A stretch of DNA of 32,581 nucleotides from Dimorphilus gyrociliatus (lineage: Eukaryota; Annelida; Polychaeta; Dinophilidae). This document shows, piece after piece, positions 21,499 through 30,587 of this stretch. Location: assembly GCA_904063045.1 (NCBI GenBank), contig CAJFCJ010000128.1, positions 12,532 to 45,112 of the forward strand. The letters are read 5' to 3'. The translations under genes were made by a program, and so were the position numbers. The notes under the pieces are model-generated. The model was not told the origin of the DNA. It made no database searches and worked only from the letters and a program-made list of their open reading frames with translations. Numbering within the stretch: position 1 is the first letter of the stretch; each line of letters begins with the position of its first letter.

Positions 21499-21936
21499 AA
21501 TGGAGAAAATAATCTTAAATTGCAATGAAAAAATGGGAAATGGACTATTAGAGTTTTGTCATGGATTTGTCTTTTCATCAAATACTTTGAAAGAAAATGA
21601 TCTTACTTTTTGTAATCTGAATGTAAATCAATCTAGAATAATTGGAAATATTTTAACAAATTGTCTCAAATTGATAATTAAGACTAATTAAAATTGACAT
21701 GATTTGTTATTTAATAATCAAGCGAAACGTTCTAAAGCATTCAACGATTAGTAATTAATTATAAGAAAACTATCTATGATTATCAGTGCTGCCTAAATTG
21801 TGATTAGTCTAAAAACTAATGAAGTTCTTTGTCTTTATCAGTTTACAACTAATCAATGCGACTAAGCTACTAATTGTTAAGAACTACTATCTGATACCTA
21901 ATTATAAAAAAACTTATTAAATATTCTATTTTATAG

Positions 21937-22180
21937 CAACTTCAGGATGTTTAGAGGATTGGAAAGAATACATAAATTTTTGTTAAAAAAGTGGGTTTAA
22001 AGCAAATAGTAATTGTAAAGAATTTGGAGGAGATTTAATCAGTATATTAAACAAAGATGAACAGAAATTTGTTACTAGCGAATTAATACACCATAAGTTC
22101 CCTTTAACATAATTCTTATATATAATTTTAAATGGTCTGATGGTTGTTTTTATGACTGATGCTAGTTTAGAGGCTGACAA
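21937..22180 (+). pseudogene. Decayed C-type lectin domain
   Basis: After the acceptor TTTTATAG the frame reads TSGCLEDWKEYINFC. A second frame gives NSNCKEFGGDLISILNKDEQ then KFVTSELIHH, and a third gives NFKWSDGCFYD. These are the N-terminal Cys/Trp, the GG-L-SI-E-FV core and the WSDG region of C-type lectin domains, in order. At least two frameshifts and several stops separate them. Confidence 0.65.
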
Positions 22181-22213
22181 AATTATTTTTGCTCCCCAGA
22201 AAGGATTTCTACT

Positions 22214-22456
22214 CTATATAAGGCATAATATTCTCTCATCTCGCTCGCTTAATTTGACTGGTCTGCCACATCTGGGTAAATCTTCTATTGTATGATGCAA
22301 TTGAAACTTTTTCCAGATATTTTGGGAATTGAACCTCGAAATTTTTAACATTTTTGGCAATTTTATTCCATGATAGCCCTTCTTGGTGTTTTTCAACAAC
22401 CAAATGACGAATTCCTTCATCAATGACCACCATTTTTTGAATAACCAAAGATACAA
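22214..22456 (-). pseudogene. Tc1-type transposase N-terminal fragment
   Basis: Two overlapping minus-strand frames together give an HTH half (IRHLVVEKHQEGLSWNKIAK) and DLPRCGRPVKLSERDERIL, the GRPRKLSxRDxR hook of Tc1 DNA-binding domains. A frameshift lies between them. The catalytic region is absent; the open frame is lost near 22214. Nothing further is seen between 22457 and 22750. Confidence 0.6.
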
Positions 22457-22750
22457 TTATAATATGATAATTTCCTATTTGATTTATGCAGCTTAGCCCC
22501 TAGTTTTTGATTAAATATCTATTGTAACTAAATGATGATTATTGGTGTTATTTAGATTCTTAAAACCAATTTTTTTGATATTATCAAGTTGTTTTGTAAT
22601 AGGAAACTCTATTAAAATCCTCTCTTCAAATGTTTTTCAATACCCAATTTTTACTATTCTATTAGAACTTGAAAACCAAAAATTTGTCTAAACATTACAT
22701 TGAATATTTCCATCAATTGATGTAGAGTTTGTAAAATTATAAGCGTTACA

Positions 22751-24150
22751 CTAATATTTATTAGTGAATGTCTTTAATTCACTATTATCATATTTATCCC
22801 AAACAATATTTGCGAATAACCCATTTTCATCGTGTATTGAAAGATCAAAATCTCCACATGAATTTTGGCCAGAACTATCAGCTGTAAAATTTTTACAAAG
22901 AATACTAAATTTAAAAAAACTAAAATTTCTATGTATATTTAATGGAAAAATGTAAAAAACATAGAAATCATTTTGTATATCATATACTTTACTGGGTTCA
23001 ACTGAAAAAAAATTGAATGAATTTGGTGAAAATACAAATCGGATATAAAAAAAACTAAGATATTTATACTTTCCAAATACTTGAATTTCATCAAATTCTA
23101 AATAACCTGGAGAACAATTTGGTTTCTTTGTTATAGTAACTGTTTTTGATTTTTCACAAAATATTCAGTATAATTAAAACATTGAATTAATTTTGTTAGT
23201 TTTGTTGTCTTAATTTCTGAATAGCCAGAGCTCCATGTTACATTAAGCTCTGAAAATGTTCTATAATTTGTTGATGATCTAAATATAAAAAGAATAATAG
23301 TAATAATGATAATGATGATGCAGTGATCAACCTACTGGAAAGGCAACATATTACAGGAATTATAGCTTTTTCAAAGTATACAGTAATGACAACTCAAATA
23401 CAGCTACTTCCTATACATTCTTATGATATTCATCTTCGCCCACTGATCTTGCGCTAATTAAATTTAAAGCCATATCACAACTTCTCAAATTATCATAAGC
23501 CACTGTCGCAATACACGACGTTCCATTTACCAATGATGCTGAATTCGAATAAACAATTTTAGATAATTCCTGTTCAAATGTCTCTTCTGTACGGATAGTA
23601 AAATGAAGTGAAATTTAGTAATATTTAAATATACTGTTACCAGTATACGAAAATAACATTATTCCTCCGAATAGCTTATTTCCGGTAACTGGATTCTGCA
23701 AAAATTGTTACTTTTACAGTTTTCCATCCTATACCAATAACATCTTTCAATAGAAAACAATTCGTGTCTTTATCTTTATCAAGTCTTACATTAAATGTAA
23801 AATTGCTATTAATTGTTAATTGAATATCAACGGCTGTTTTGTTGTCTGAAGCGTGAGCTTTATTAAAGCAGAAATCTACAATATCGTAGGCTTTCTTAAG
23901 AGTAATAAATACTTTATCTTGTAAAATTTCATCACATTTCCTCAGAATAATTCTGATTCTCTTTTTATCAACACTTCAACATATAGAACATAATCCATCT
24001 AGAAAAGAAAGAGCTTAGTTTGCCTTAAAATCAACTTCGAGCTTACCTGATAAACAAGCCCAATGGACTTTATGATGACAAAGTGACCAACACCTTGCTT
24101 CAGCTTATTAATCTTTTTCTTACATCCAAAACAATACGGTAGCATTGTGG
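22751..24150 (-). pseudogene. Decayed discoidin/fucolectin-like gene
   Basis: Blocks on the minus strand: 24150-24047 (YCFGCKKKINKLKQGVGHF), 23998-23690 (YVEVLIKRESELF, frameshift, RKCDEILQDKVFITL...), 23586-23417 (SASLVNGTSCIATVAYDNL), and 23278-22751. The last reads NVTWSSGYSEIK...CFNYTEYF, loses one base, then continues CEKSKTVTITKKP...LEFDEIQVFG and ends at TAG 22751. SLVNGTSC and the CEKSKTVTI...EIQVFG ending match F5/8-C/fucolectin halves, and K-x-GVG parallels the plus-strand gene at 17917. Two frameshifts and a phase conflict between 23417 and 23278 argue for a pseudogene, unless the assembly has errors. None of these blocks has its own long ATG frame. Confidence 0.6.
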
Positions 24151-24325
24151 CAAAAATCTCCTTCAAGCTTCTTTAACCTATTGGCAGGAATTTAAAAATA
24201 GTCCGAAATATTCAACCTTTTAGAAAAAACTGGTGGAAAATTTAATATTAATATTAACTACTACAAAAAATTTTTAAATTAACTTATTCTATTCAATTTA
24301 TTAGTATCATATATTTAAAAACTTT

Positions 24326-24369
24326 TTGGCCGTTTTCTGTCCCAGTTGGGGCCATTTTCTGTTAATCCC
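24326..24369. mobile_element. Two MITE termini side by side
   Basis: TTGGCCGTTTTCTGTCCC is followed two bases later by TTGGGGCCATTTTCTGTTAA, two right-end TIRs in the same orientation with nothing between. This looks like a collapsed pair of copies. Confidence 0.5.
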
Positions 24370-25678
24370 TTTTTAAGTTTTCCTTCTAATTATTTTTTTT
24401 TAATTAACTTTTATTGTATGAATGTTTAGAATAATTTTCTTTATTCCCCAATGAAAATATATATTTTATATTAACATTTAAAAAATGATTAATTCAGTTT
24501 CTATCTATTTTTTAATTAATTGTCTTTACAAAATAAAGTGTGGTTAATTCTATTTTATACCTTCCTATAAATTGGAGAAAATGTCCTTTGAGTGAGTGCT
24601 GATGACAAAAAAGAGTATTGTTATCGAATCCATTTAAAGATCTTGATCTGTTGTCTCTGATGGACCCTGAGAAATATATTTTCTCGTATCAAACAAGAAA
24701 CTTGGTAAGTTAATCTTTAAGATGAATATAATTTATGTTTGCCAATAAATAGTCTTTATAGTTCGATTAATTCTTAAATGGCGTTCATTCAGTTTATTCA
24801 GCAGAATTTTTCTGCAAAAGGATAAGTAATGTGTTAAATGTGGAGCAAAAAAACTTAAACAGTGATATTTTAAGAGAAATTTAATATTAAATTTAGTGAA
24901 TATTTAGTTGTGAATGAGATAATGAAAGTATTAGAATTAACGCCAAATAACAAAGCATTGAAATAGATTGAGCAGATACGTCACATTTGTGACTAGATAC
25001 AAAAATACCCATAATTCTTTGCTCTATTTTTCCGAATTTTAATTTAAACTTTTTTTATATACAGATCAATATTTATTCAACGTCAAACCTAGAATATACA
25101 TTTTCTATATAGAAAAACCATTTGATCCTGTCTAATTGTTTTCACTCTTTAGAAAAGTGTTCATTATAGATTTATCGATAGATCAATTGTTATTTAATTA
25201 TTTATTTAAGATCAAACAATAGATGGAGAGAAGGGATGATTGGCTAGAGGTAAGGCAATTGATGGATATGCCTTTCCTACCGTAGGATTCTACAATAGAA
25301 TGATCAGAAAAATGGCATTAATAAAACATATTGGCATATTTTAATTGTAACTTCTACTGTTTAATTGATTGGGTTGTCTGAGTGCATTTATTAGAAATAT
25401 CATTTATTTTTCAGAGGATTTTTCTGTAATTTCATCACCAACTGAATCAACAAAGCTCTTGTGCATTAAATATTTGAAGATTTAGAAAGACTTCTATCTT
25501 GTCCGGAAATAGAATCTTTGATCTTAACAGATGAAGCCACAACGGGAAAAGCAAATGAACAAAGAACAGTGAAAAGATATATGTCAAATATATTACATTT
25601 TACATTATACCAAACATTGATTTAAAAGTTTGCTTTATTTCACACAATATCATATAACAACACATGTTGGCAATCTAT
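24370..25678. other. Stretch with no recognised gene
   Basis: AT-rich. One plus-strand segment (about 25470-25623) reads FEDLERLLSCPEIESLILTD and on to a stop, but is preceded by a stop and has no recognised relatives. Otherwise nothing is seen. Confidence 0.35.
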
Positions 25679-25883
25679 TACATAATGTCACGTAATTGTC
25701 TAATAGAACTCTGAACTTTCTTTAATACATCAGTTTTATTCAGAACAGAATCCATTCTAAAGGTTAGTATTCTGTGGACGAAATTGCGGTTGTATTTGGA
25801 CCAATACTTTGGCCAATTGATAATAAAATGAGCGGAAAGGACGAATACGATGAATATAGTTGTAAAGAACCAGAAATTCCTAC
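25679..25883 (-). other. Possible 3' exon with a transmembrane helix
   Basis: An acceptor (TTGCACTTGTAG) opens a frame with a hydrophobic helix (WFFTTIFIVFVLSAHFII), aromatic/basic residues (NWPKYWSKYNRNFVHR), then KKVQSSIRQLRDIM and TAA. It looks like the end of a membrane protein. No upstream exon with a matching phase was found. Confidence 0.35.
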
Positions 25884-26089
25884 AAGTGCAATACAAAAAA
25901 GTTCAGTAACTTTAAGATTTGTTTATTGATGATTCATTTTAGACACAACAATGCTTTGTAGGAATCTAAATGAGAATATCTAACAAAATAACAATAGATT
26001 AAATTCTTTTTTGGATAAAATGCTAAAAAGGTTGACTGATATAAATGATCTATGGATGAATCATTTCTCTTGCTGCCTCCCTTTCTAGA

Positions 26090-26440
26090 GCCATTTTAGT
26101 GGAGTTGGTGTTCATGCCCTCTATGACCTTCAGACTCACGATATTACTTTGGAGGCACACAGCCAACGGAGCGTAAATCTTTCTACCCGCCACAAGCGGG
26201 AAGAGACCAAAATAATCCATTTCAATGTTCTCAATGATATATAGGTGGGCGTTGAGCTAGAAATCGTAGGAGGACAATCAGCATTCATATATTTATGCAT
26301 TCTCTCTGTACGAGAGATTTTTTTTTGTAATGTTAAATATTTTATTTCGGAGGCTACGGCATAGTTAAGAAAGCAAATTTTAGCACCTTGTGTCAAGCAA
26401 TTCCTTTTATCGTCACTCTGCTAATACAAAATATACGTGT
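26090..26440 (-). other. Unrecognised coding-like exons
   Basis: More GC-rich than its surroundings. After an acceptor near 26430 (TTTTGTATTAG) the frame reads QSDDKRNCLTQGAKICFLNY then VASEIKYLTLQKKIS. A second segment after TTTCTAG (about 26253) reads LNAHLYIIENIEMDYFGLFP then LVAGRKIYAPLAVCLQSNI and meets a perfect donor, GTGAGT. The phases of the two segments do not agree. Both look like real protein. EMDYFGLF faintly recalls FERM-type N-lobes, which I would not rely on. Confidence 0.35.
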
Positions 26441-26594
26441 AAACAAAATTTACTTAAAGAAAAAAGGGGTCGCTCCCTGAATGCTAAATTTAGACAGGGA
26501 AAACCATTTCTTCGAAGCTCTCTTATACTATTCAGTTTCTGATAGACTTTTGAACAATACACGAGTGTACAATTAATACAAGATCATATATGCA

Positions 26595-27099
26595 ATGATA
26601 ACCATTGCTAAAATGATATTACTTTTCACTTTCTTATCTTTATCTTTTTTATTGGATTTATTGCTAGTTTCCTACCGATTCTTTATCTAAGAATTTCAGA
26701 AAAACTACAACTTTCTCTAATCTATCTCTTTACTATTTTTCAACTTTTTTTACAGATTATACATGGTTGGTAACTTGCCAAACTCTGTTTGTAGCTTCTA
26801 TAATTGCAGTCCATATGTCGCTAGCCATTGCAATTACAACATTATTCCAGACTAAGACATCTAGGAATATTATAAGACTCATAAGTGCTCTGAACATTTG
26901 TGCATTTCTGCTATCATTATCTTGCCTCATAGTCTTTTTCAATAAGCCTGATGTAAAATATGAAAACAGAGGAGAAGGTTTCTACTTGGTTTGTTTATTT
27001 TCATTTTTAACTGTAATTAATGTTTTTACTGCTGATCAACTACCACAGACAATAAAGGAGCACAATTATTTGGGGCCGACAGAAAACGTCCCCAAGTGA
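26595..27099 (+). pseudogene. Claudin/PMP22-like gene, dead copy A
   Basis: Very similar to the intact gene at 28194 but with three lesions. A one-base loss near 26650 shifts the frame in TM1. A deletion of about 107 bp removes the end of exon 1, including the segment matching GLYRTC...FEWKC and the splice donor. A MITE begins at 27073, so the last nine codons (LGPTENVPK) and the stop come from the transposon end. The exon-2 frame with TM2-TM4 (SLAIAITTLFQ, ALNICAFLLSLSC, FLTVINVF) is still open, so decay is recent or a truncated product survives. Confidence 0.75.
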
Positions 27100-27165
27100 G
27101 ATTTTTGATATTAACATTTCGGATTGAAAAATGGTTAGAACGAGTGAAGTAGCCATTGATTTGTA
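27073..27165. mobile_element. MITE left half (copy 5)
   Basis: Starts GGGGCCGACAGAAAACGTCC and runs through GAAAAATGGTTAGAACGAG, homologous to the left half of copy 7 at 29548, then stops where copy 6 begins. It was probably a full copy interrupted by copy 6 or trimmed by rearrangement. Confidence 0.7.
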
Positions 27166-27373
27166 GGGATGCGACAGAAAACGGCCCCAAAAGCATGGTT
27201 TACCCTAACCCTAAACCATCCCTAATGTATCCGTAACCCTTTTTCATTACTCCTAACCCTTAGATGGGACCCCCTTAACTACAAATCAATAAATGCTTTT
27301 TTCCTCCTAACCATTTCTTAACCCAAAATGCTGCCTTCAAATATCCTTCTTGGGGCCGTTTTTTGTTGATCCC
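27166..27373. mobile_element. MITE, inverted full copy (copy 6)
   Basis: The 208-bp copy runs from GGGATGCGACAGAAAACGGC to GGGGCCGTTTTTTGTTGATCCC, with TACCCTAACCCTAAACC inside. It is in the reverse orientation to copy 5, nested or adjacent at its break point. Confidence 0.75.
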
Positions 27374-27624
27374 ACTGAGCTGCTAACTTTGTTGTGTATT
27401 ATTTTTACTTTACTTTTTAAAAATTCAGATTTGAGTTTATGTGTTTTGGAGAAAACGAAAATAGGATTATTATGACTGACATTTACGATTTGTCAATAGT
27501 TTATGCTTCATTCCCAAGAATAAAGGTTAATACTGTAGCAAATTTTACGTGGGAGAAAATAATTCTAGGAATCGATATACCAGGGAGTTGCTTGAATCAT
27601 TAAACAAATTCTATAAATAGATTT

Positions 27625-27712
27625 ATCAGGAAATGAAACAGTCATTCCCAATCGTTTGTCCTCATATTTATTGCCAAACGATTGGGAAAGAATGACTGTT
27701 TCATTTCCTGAT
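27625..27712. ncRNA. Near-perfect 88-bp hairpin
   Basis: The left arm (27625-27658) starts ATCAGGAAATGAAACAGTCA and pairs with the right arm (27675-27712), which has one 4-base insertion (TTTC). The loop is 16 nt. Size and pairing would suit a microRNA precursor, but a snap-back duplication made during DNA repair gives the same structure. The hairpin sits at the edge of unit A and is absent from the matching place in unit B (29270). Confidence 0.3.
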
Positions 27713-27719
27713 TCAATAT

Positions 27720-28090
27720 TAGATAAGAATCTTATCTATTTTAATATTACTTGTTATGTAAATAAGAAAAAAAATCTCGCTATTACGCTAATTTATTGAA
27801 TTTCTATGTAGTATAAATTAATTTTGGAGAATAAAACGAAAAACAATTCTTGGAAAAGATAAAACTCAGAAATAAAGCAAAACTTTTCATTGTTCAGAAA
27901 AAGACAAATAGTATTTTCTTGTGGGGGCGGCGCTATTCAAACTTGATTTTATAAAATATAAAAGAATATTAATAACAATAAAAATTCGCTGGTTTCGTGT
28001 AACATACTTTGTATCATGCTATTACAGAAAAAAATATAGGCCTAAACGTAATAACTAAAGAAAATATGTCACAATTTAATGCTTATACAC
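27720..28090. other. Spacer between duplicated units
   Basis: No gene seen. It includes a TAGGCCTA octamer at 28037 and leads into the promoter of copy B. Confidence 0.35.
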
Positions 28091-28102
28091 AGAGGCTGCC
28101 CA

Positions 28103-28136
28103 TATATATAGATTAATTCTTTCGCGCAATTCAGTT
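28103..28136 (+). promoter_or_regulatory. Core promoter of claudin-like copy B
   Basis: TATATATA (28103-28110) lies 28 bp before TCAGTT (28131-28136), the spacing of a TATA/initiator pair; TCAGT is the arthropod-type initiator. The TCAGTT site is kept in copy A (26532) and in the third copy (31922). Confidence 0.5.
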
Positions 28137-28193
28137 TCCTGTAGGCTTTCGAACAGTGCACAACTGTACAATTAATACAAGATCATATGTGCA

Positions 28194-28815
28194 ATGAAAA
28201 CTACTGCTGGAATAGTATTACTATTTACTTTCTTATCTTTATCATTTTTTATTGGATTTATTGCTGGTTTCCTACCGATTCTTTATCTAAGAATTTCAGA
28301 AAAACTACAACTTTCAATTGGACTTTATAGAACATGTGCTTACTTTCAATTTGAATGGAAATGTCTCTATTTGAGTATTAATAATCAGGATAATTTTTTG
28401 AGTAAGCTGATGTTTTTCTCTAATCTATCTCTTTACTATTTTTCAACTTTTTTTTACAGATTATAATTGGTTTACAACTTGCCAAACTCTACATGTAGCT
28501 TCTATAATTGCAGTCCATTTGTCGCTAGCCATTGCAATTACAACATTATTCCAGACTAAGACATCTAGGAATATTACAAGACTCATAAGTGCTCTGAACA
28601 TTTGTGCTTTTCTGCTATCATTATCTTGCCTCACAGTCTTTTTCACTAAGCCTAGTGTAGAATTTGAAAACAGAGGAGAAGGTTTCTACTTGGTTTGTTT
28701 GTTTGCATTTTTAACTATAGTTAACGTTTTTACTGCTAATCAACTACCACTAAAAACGAAAGAGCACAATTATTCAAATATAGAAAAGAATATTGTATAC
28801 ATGATCGACCAATAA
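28194..28815 (+). CDS. Claudin/PMP22-like four-helix membrane protein (copy B, intact)
   Basis: Exons 28194-28401 and 28460-28815 with a 58-bp phase-1 intron give 187 residues, normal for the claudin/PMP22/EMP superfamily. TM1 (GIVLLFTFLSLSFFIGFIAG) is followed by a first extracellular loop with GLYRTCAYFQFEWKC, the counterpart of the claudin GLW-x2-C...C signature. Exon 2 continues NWFTTCQTLHVASIIAVHLS (TM2 start), TM3 (ALNICAFLLSLSCLTVFF) and TM4 (FYLVCLFAFLTIVNVF), then a short cytoplasmic tail ending MIDQ. The family builds cell junctions or modulates membrane domains; the role here is inferred from fold. A degraded neighbour at 26595 and a promoter-only relic at 31915 show repeated local duplication. 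Confidence 0.75.
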
Positions 28816-29547
28816 ATTTAAAATGTTGTACAAAAAGTGTTTAAATGTTGATTGAGATTTGTTCTTTTTTCCTTGTCTCTTCACTTTTCATGCAAATGTT
28901 AAAGGAATTTTATGGAATTGCAGAGTATATAAGTTTTGATTAAATTAAATTATTGACAATAAATATATTGGTAATTGTGAACTTAAGACTATAATTTAGA
29001 TTTTATATATGAATGATTGCAAGACAATCAAGAAAGTTGACTTTGATGTGCATTATTTTTTTTGTGACTTGATTTTGGTTATATTGGAGAAAAGTCAGAT
29101 AGGACTATTGTCACTAATATTTATCATTTGTTGATGATTTGTTTATTTTTTATTCGCAAAACAAGGGTTAATGCTCTAGGTAATTATGCGGGGGCTGCAT
29201 ATAATTCTAGGAATCGATATAGTAGGGAATTCTATGAATCATTAACATTCTATAAATAGATTTATCCTCGTAAAGAATGTATATACTAAAAAGATCACTT
29301 CTGAATCGTTTAATATTATTTTACTCAACTCAATAATAAATCAATAGTTTTTTTCTTATGGAGGCTGCAACATTCAAAATTTGATTGAATAAAATATAAA
29401 AGAACATAAATACCATAAAATTCCTATGTAAACTTGACTTATATTTTATTATTAGCTGATTTTAGAAGCCGTTAAAACAGAACATGCACTGAGGCTAAGA
29501 GTTGGCCTAACATTAAAATTGAATTGATGCAGTATGAAATTGTAACA

Positions 29548-29754
29548 GGGCCGACAGAAAATGTCCCCCAAATGAGATTTTTGAAAGCAACATTTCGGAT
29601 TGAAAAATGGTTAGGAGGGGTAAAGTAGCTTTTGATTTGTAGTTAGGGGGGTTCCATCTAAGAGTTAGGAGCAATCAAAAAGGTTAAGGAGAGACAAGGG
29701 TTAGGTTAGGGTTAGGGTTAAATCATGAATTTGGGGACGTTTTCTGTTGTATCC
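29548..29754. mobile_element. MITE (copy 7) with 10-bp target duplication
   Basis: Runs from GGGCCGACAGAAAATGTCCC to GGGGACGTTTTCTGTTGTATCC, with GGTTAGGGTTAGGGTTAAA inside. AATTGTAACA is repeated exactly on both sides (29538-29547 and 29755-29764), the clearest target duplication of the family. Confidence 0.8.
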
Positions 29755-30025
29755 AATTGTAACAGCTGCTAATTCGAGGTTTGACATAACGTTGAATATA
29801 TAGAAAAAATTCGCATGTTTCTTTAAATATATTTTTTGTATCATTGCTATTAAAGAAAAAACATATAGTGTACAACTTTGGTTATATTTTACATGCTTGA
29901 ACTCTATTATTTGATGCAACTTATACATGTACATCTTAAAACCTACTCAAGAAAATGCTATAACATTGGCCAAACATAAGTCTGATTAGTCAGCTTGAAG
30001 GCTCATCTTTAATTACCAATAAAGG

Positions 30026-30099
30026 TTTGGCCAAGTTATAATTTAATTAACTTGCCTAGGGTGTGGCCAAGTTATAATTCAATTAACCTTCCTAAATGT
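30026..30099. repeat. Two-unit tandem repeat, 36-bp period
   Basis: GGCCAAGTTATAATTTAATTAACTTGCCTA-like units start at 30029 and 30065 with few differences. A TTGGCCAAAC motif also occurs just upstream (29967). Confidence 0.6.
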
Positions 30100-30116
30100 T
30101 GAACCTTGTAACATCC

Positions 30117-30427
30117 TGTTACTAAAGATAAATATGAACTACACATTTTGGCAACTGTAAAGTGATGATTGGATGTCAGAGGCAAACCTCAAAGTATATA
30201 AATCCTCACTATTCTCATTTGGCATGCAGCTTCCATCTGGACCGAAGGACCTGGGAAAATCCTCTGGAAACAACCTCCACTGGAACCATCCATTTACTCC
30301 TCAACATTACAAGACAGTTTGGTAATTTGGCAACCTGCTTTTACGAACTATCTACTCTGCTATCGAACTCTCATATTGTTACTTGCTTAAGTATTATTAT
30401 TGCGAATAAACCATTTTAATTTAAACA
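30117..30427 (+). mobile_element. Candidate solo LTR
   Basis: Opens TGTTACTAAAG, has a TATATAAA box at about 30196, a more GC-rich R-like middle, and a polyadenylation-type AATAAA at 30405 shortly before a possible CA end (AAACA). Its first 95 bp recur at 17381. No clear 5-bp target duplication was found, so the 3' limit is uncertain. Confidence 0.5.
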
Positions 30428-30587
30428 TTTGTTTAAAGGTTTGAGTAGAACCAGTATTGTTATAACTTGCAAACGCAGAGATTTTACCAGCAAGAGCAGT
30501 ACAATAGGCCTAAAGAAAATAGACTAAACAAAAATATGTCGCTCCCTGATGTTTACACACAGACAGTGCTCTTAAATATATTAGGTA

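Larger units (their letters stand above)
26490..27640 (+). repeat. Segmental duplication, unit A
   Basis: Homologous to unit B (28090-29280) from upstream of the promoter, through the claudin-like gene, to a downstream block (27460-27640 matches 29080-29270: AATTCTAGGAATCGATATA and TTCTATAAATAGATTTATC in both). Two MITE copies lie inside unit A but not unit B. Confidence 0.75.
28090..29280 (+). repeat. Segmental duplication, unit B
   Basis: Carries the intact claudin-like gene and the 3' block shared with unit A. From 28816 to 29547 no other gene is seen. Confidence 0.7.

Noticed and set aside
23297-23322. TAATAATGATAATGATG run as a functional repeat
   Set aside because: A short simple-sequence stretch inside an intron-like region; ordinary microsatellite.
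26757-26942. Minus-strand open frame conserved between 26757 and 28461
   Set aside because: Its conservation follows from the two claudin-like copies on the plus strand; it is their antisense.
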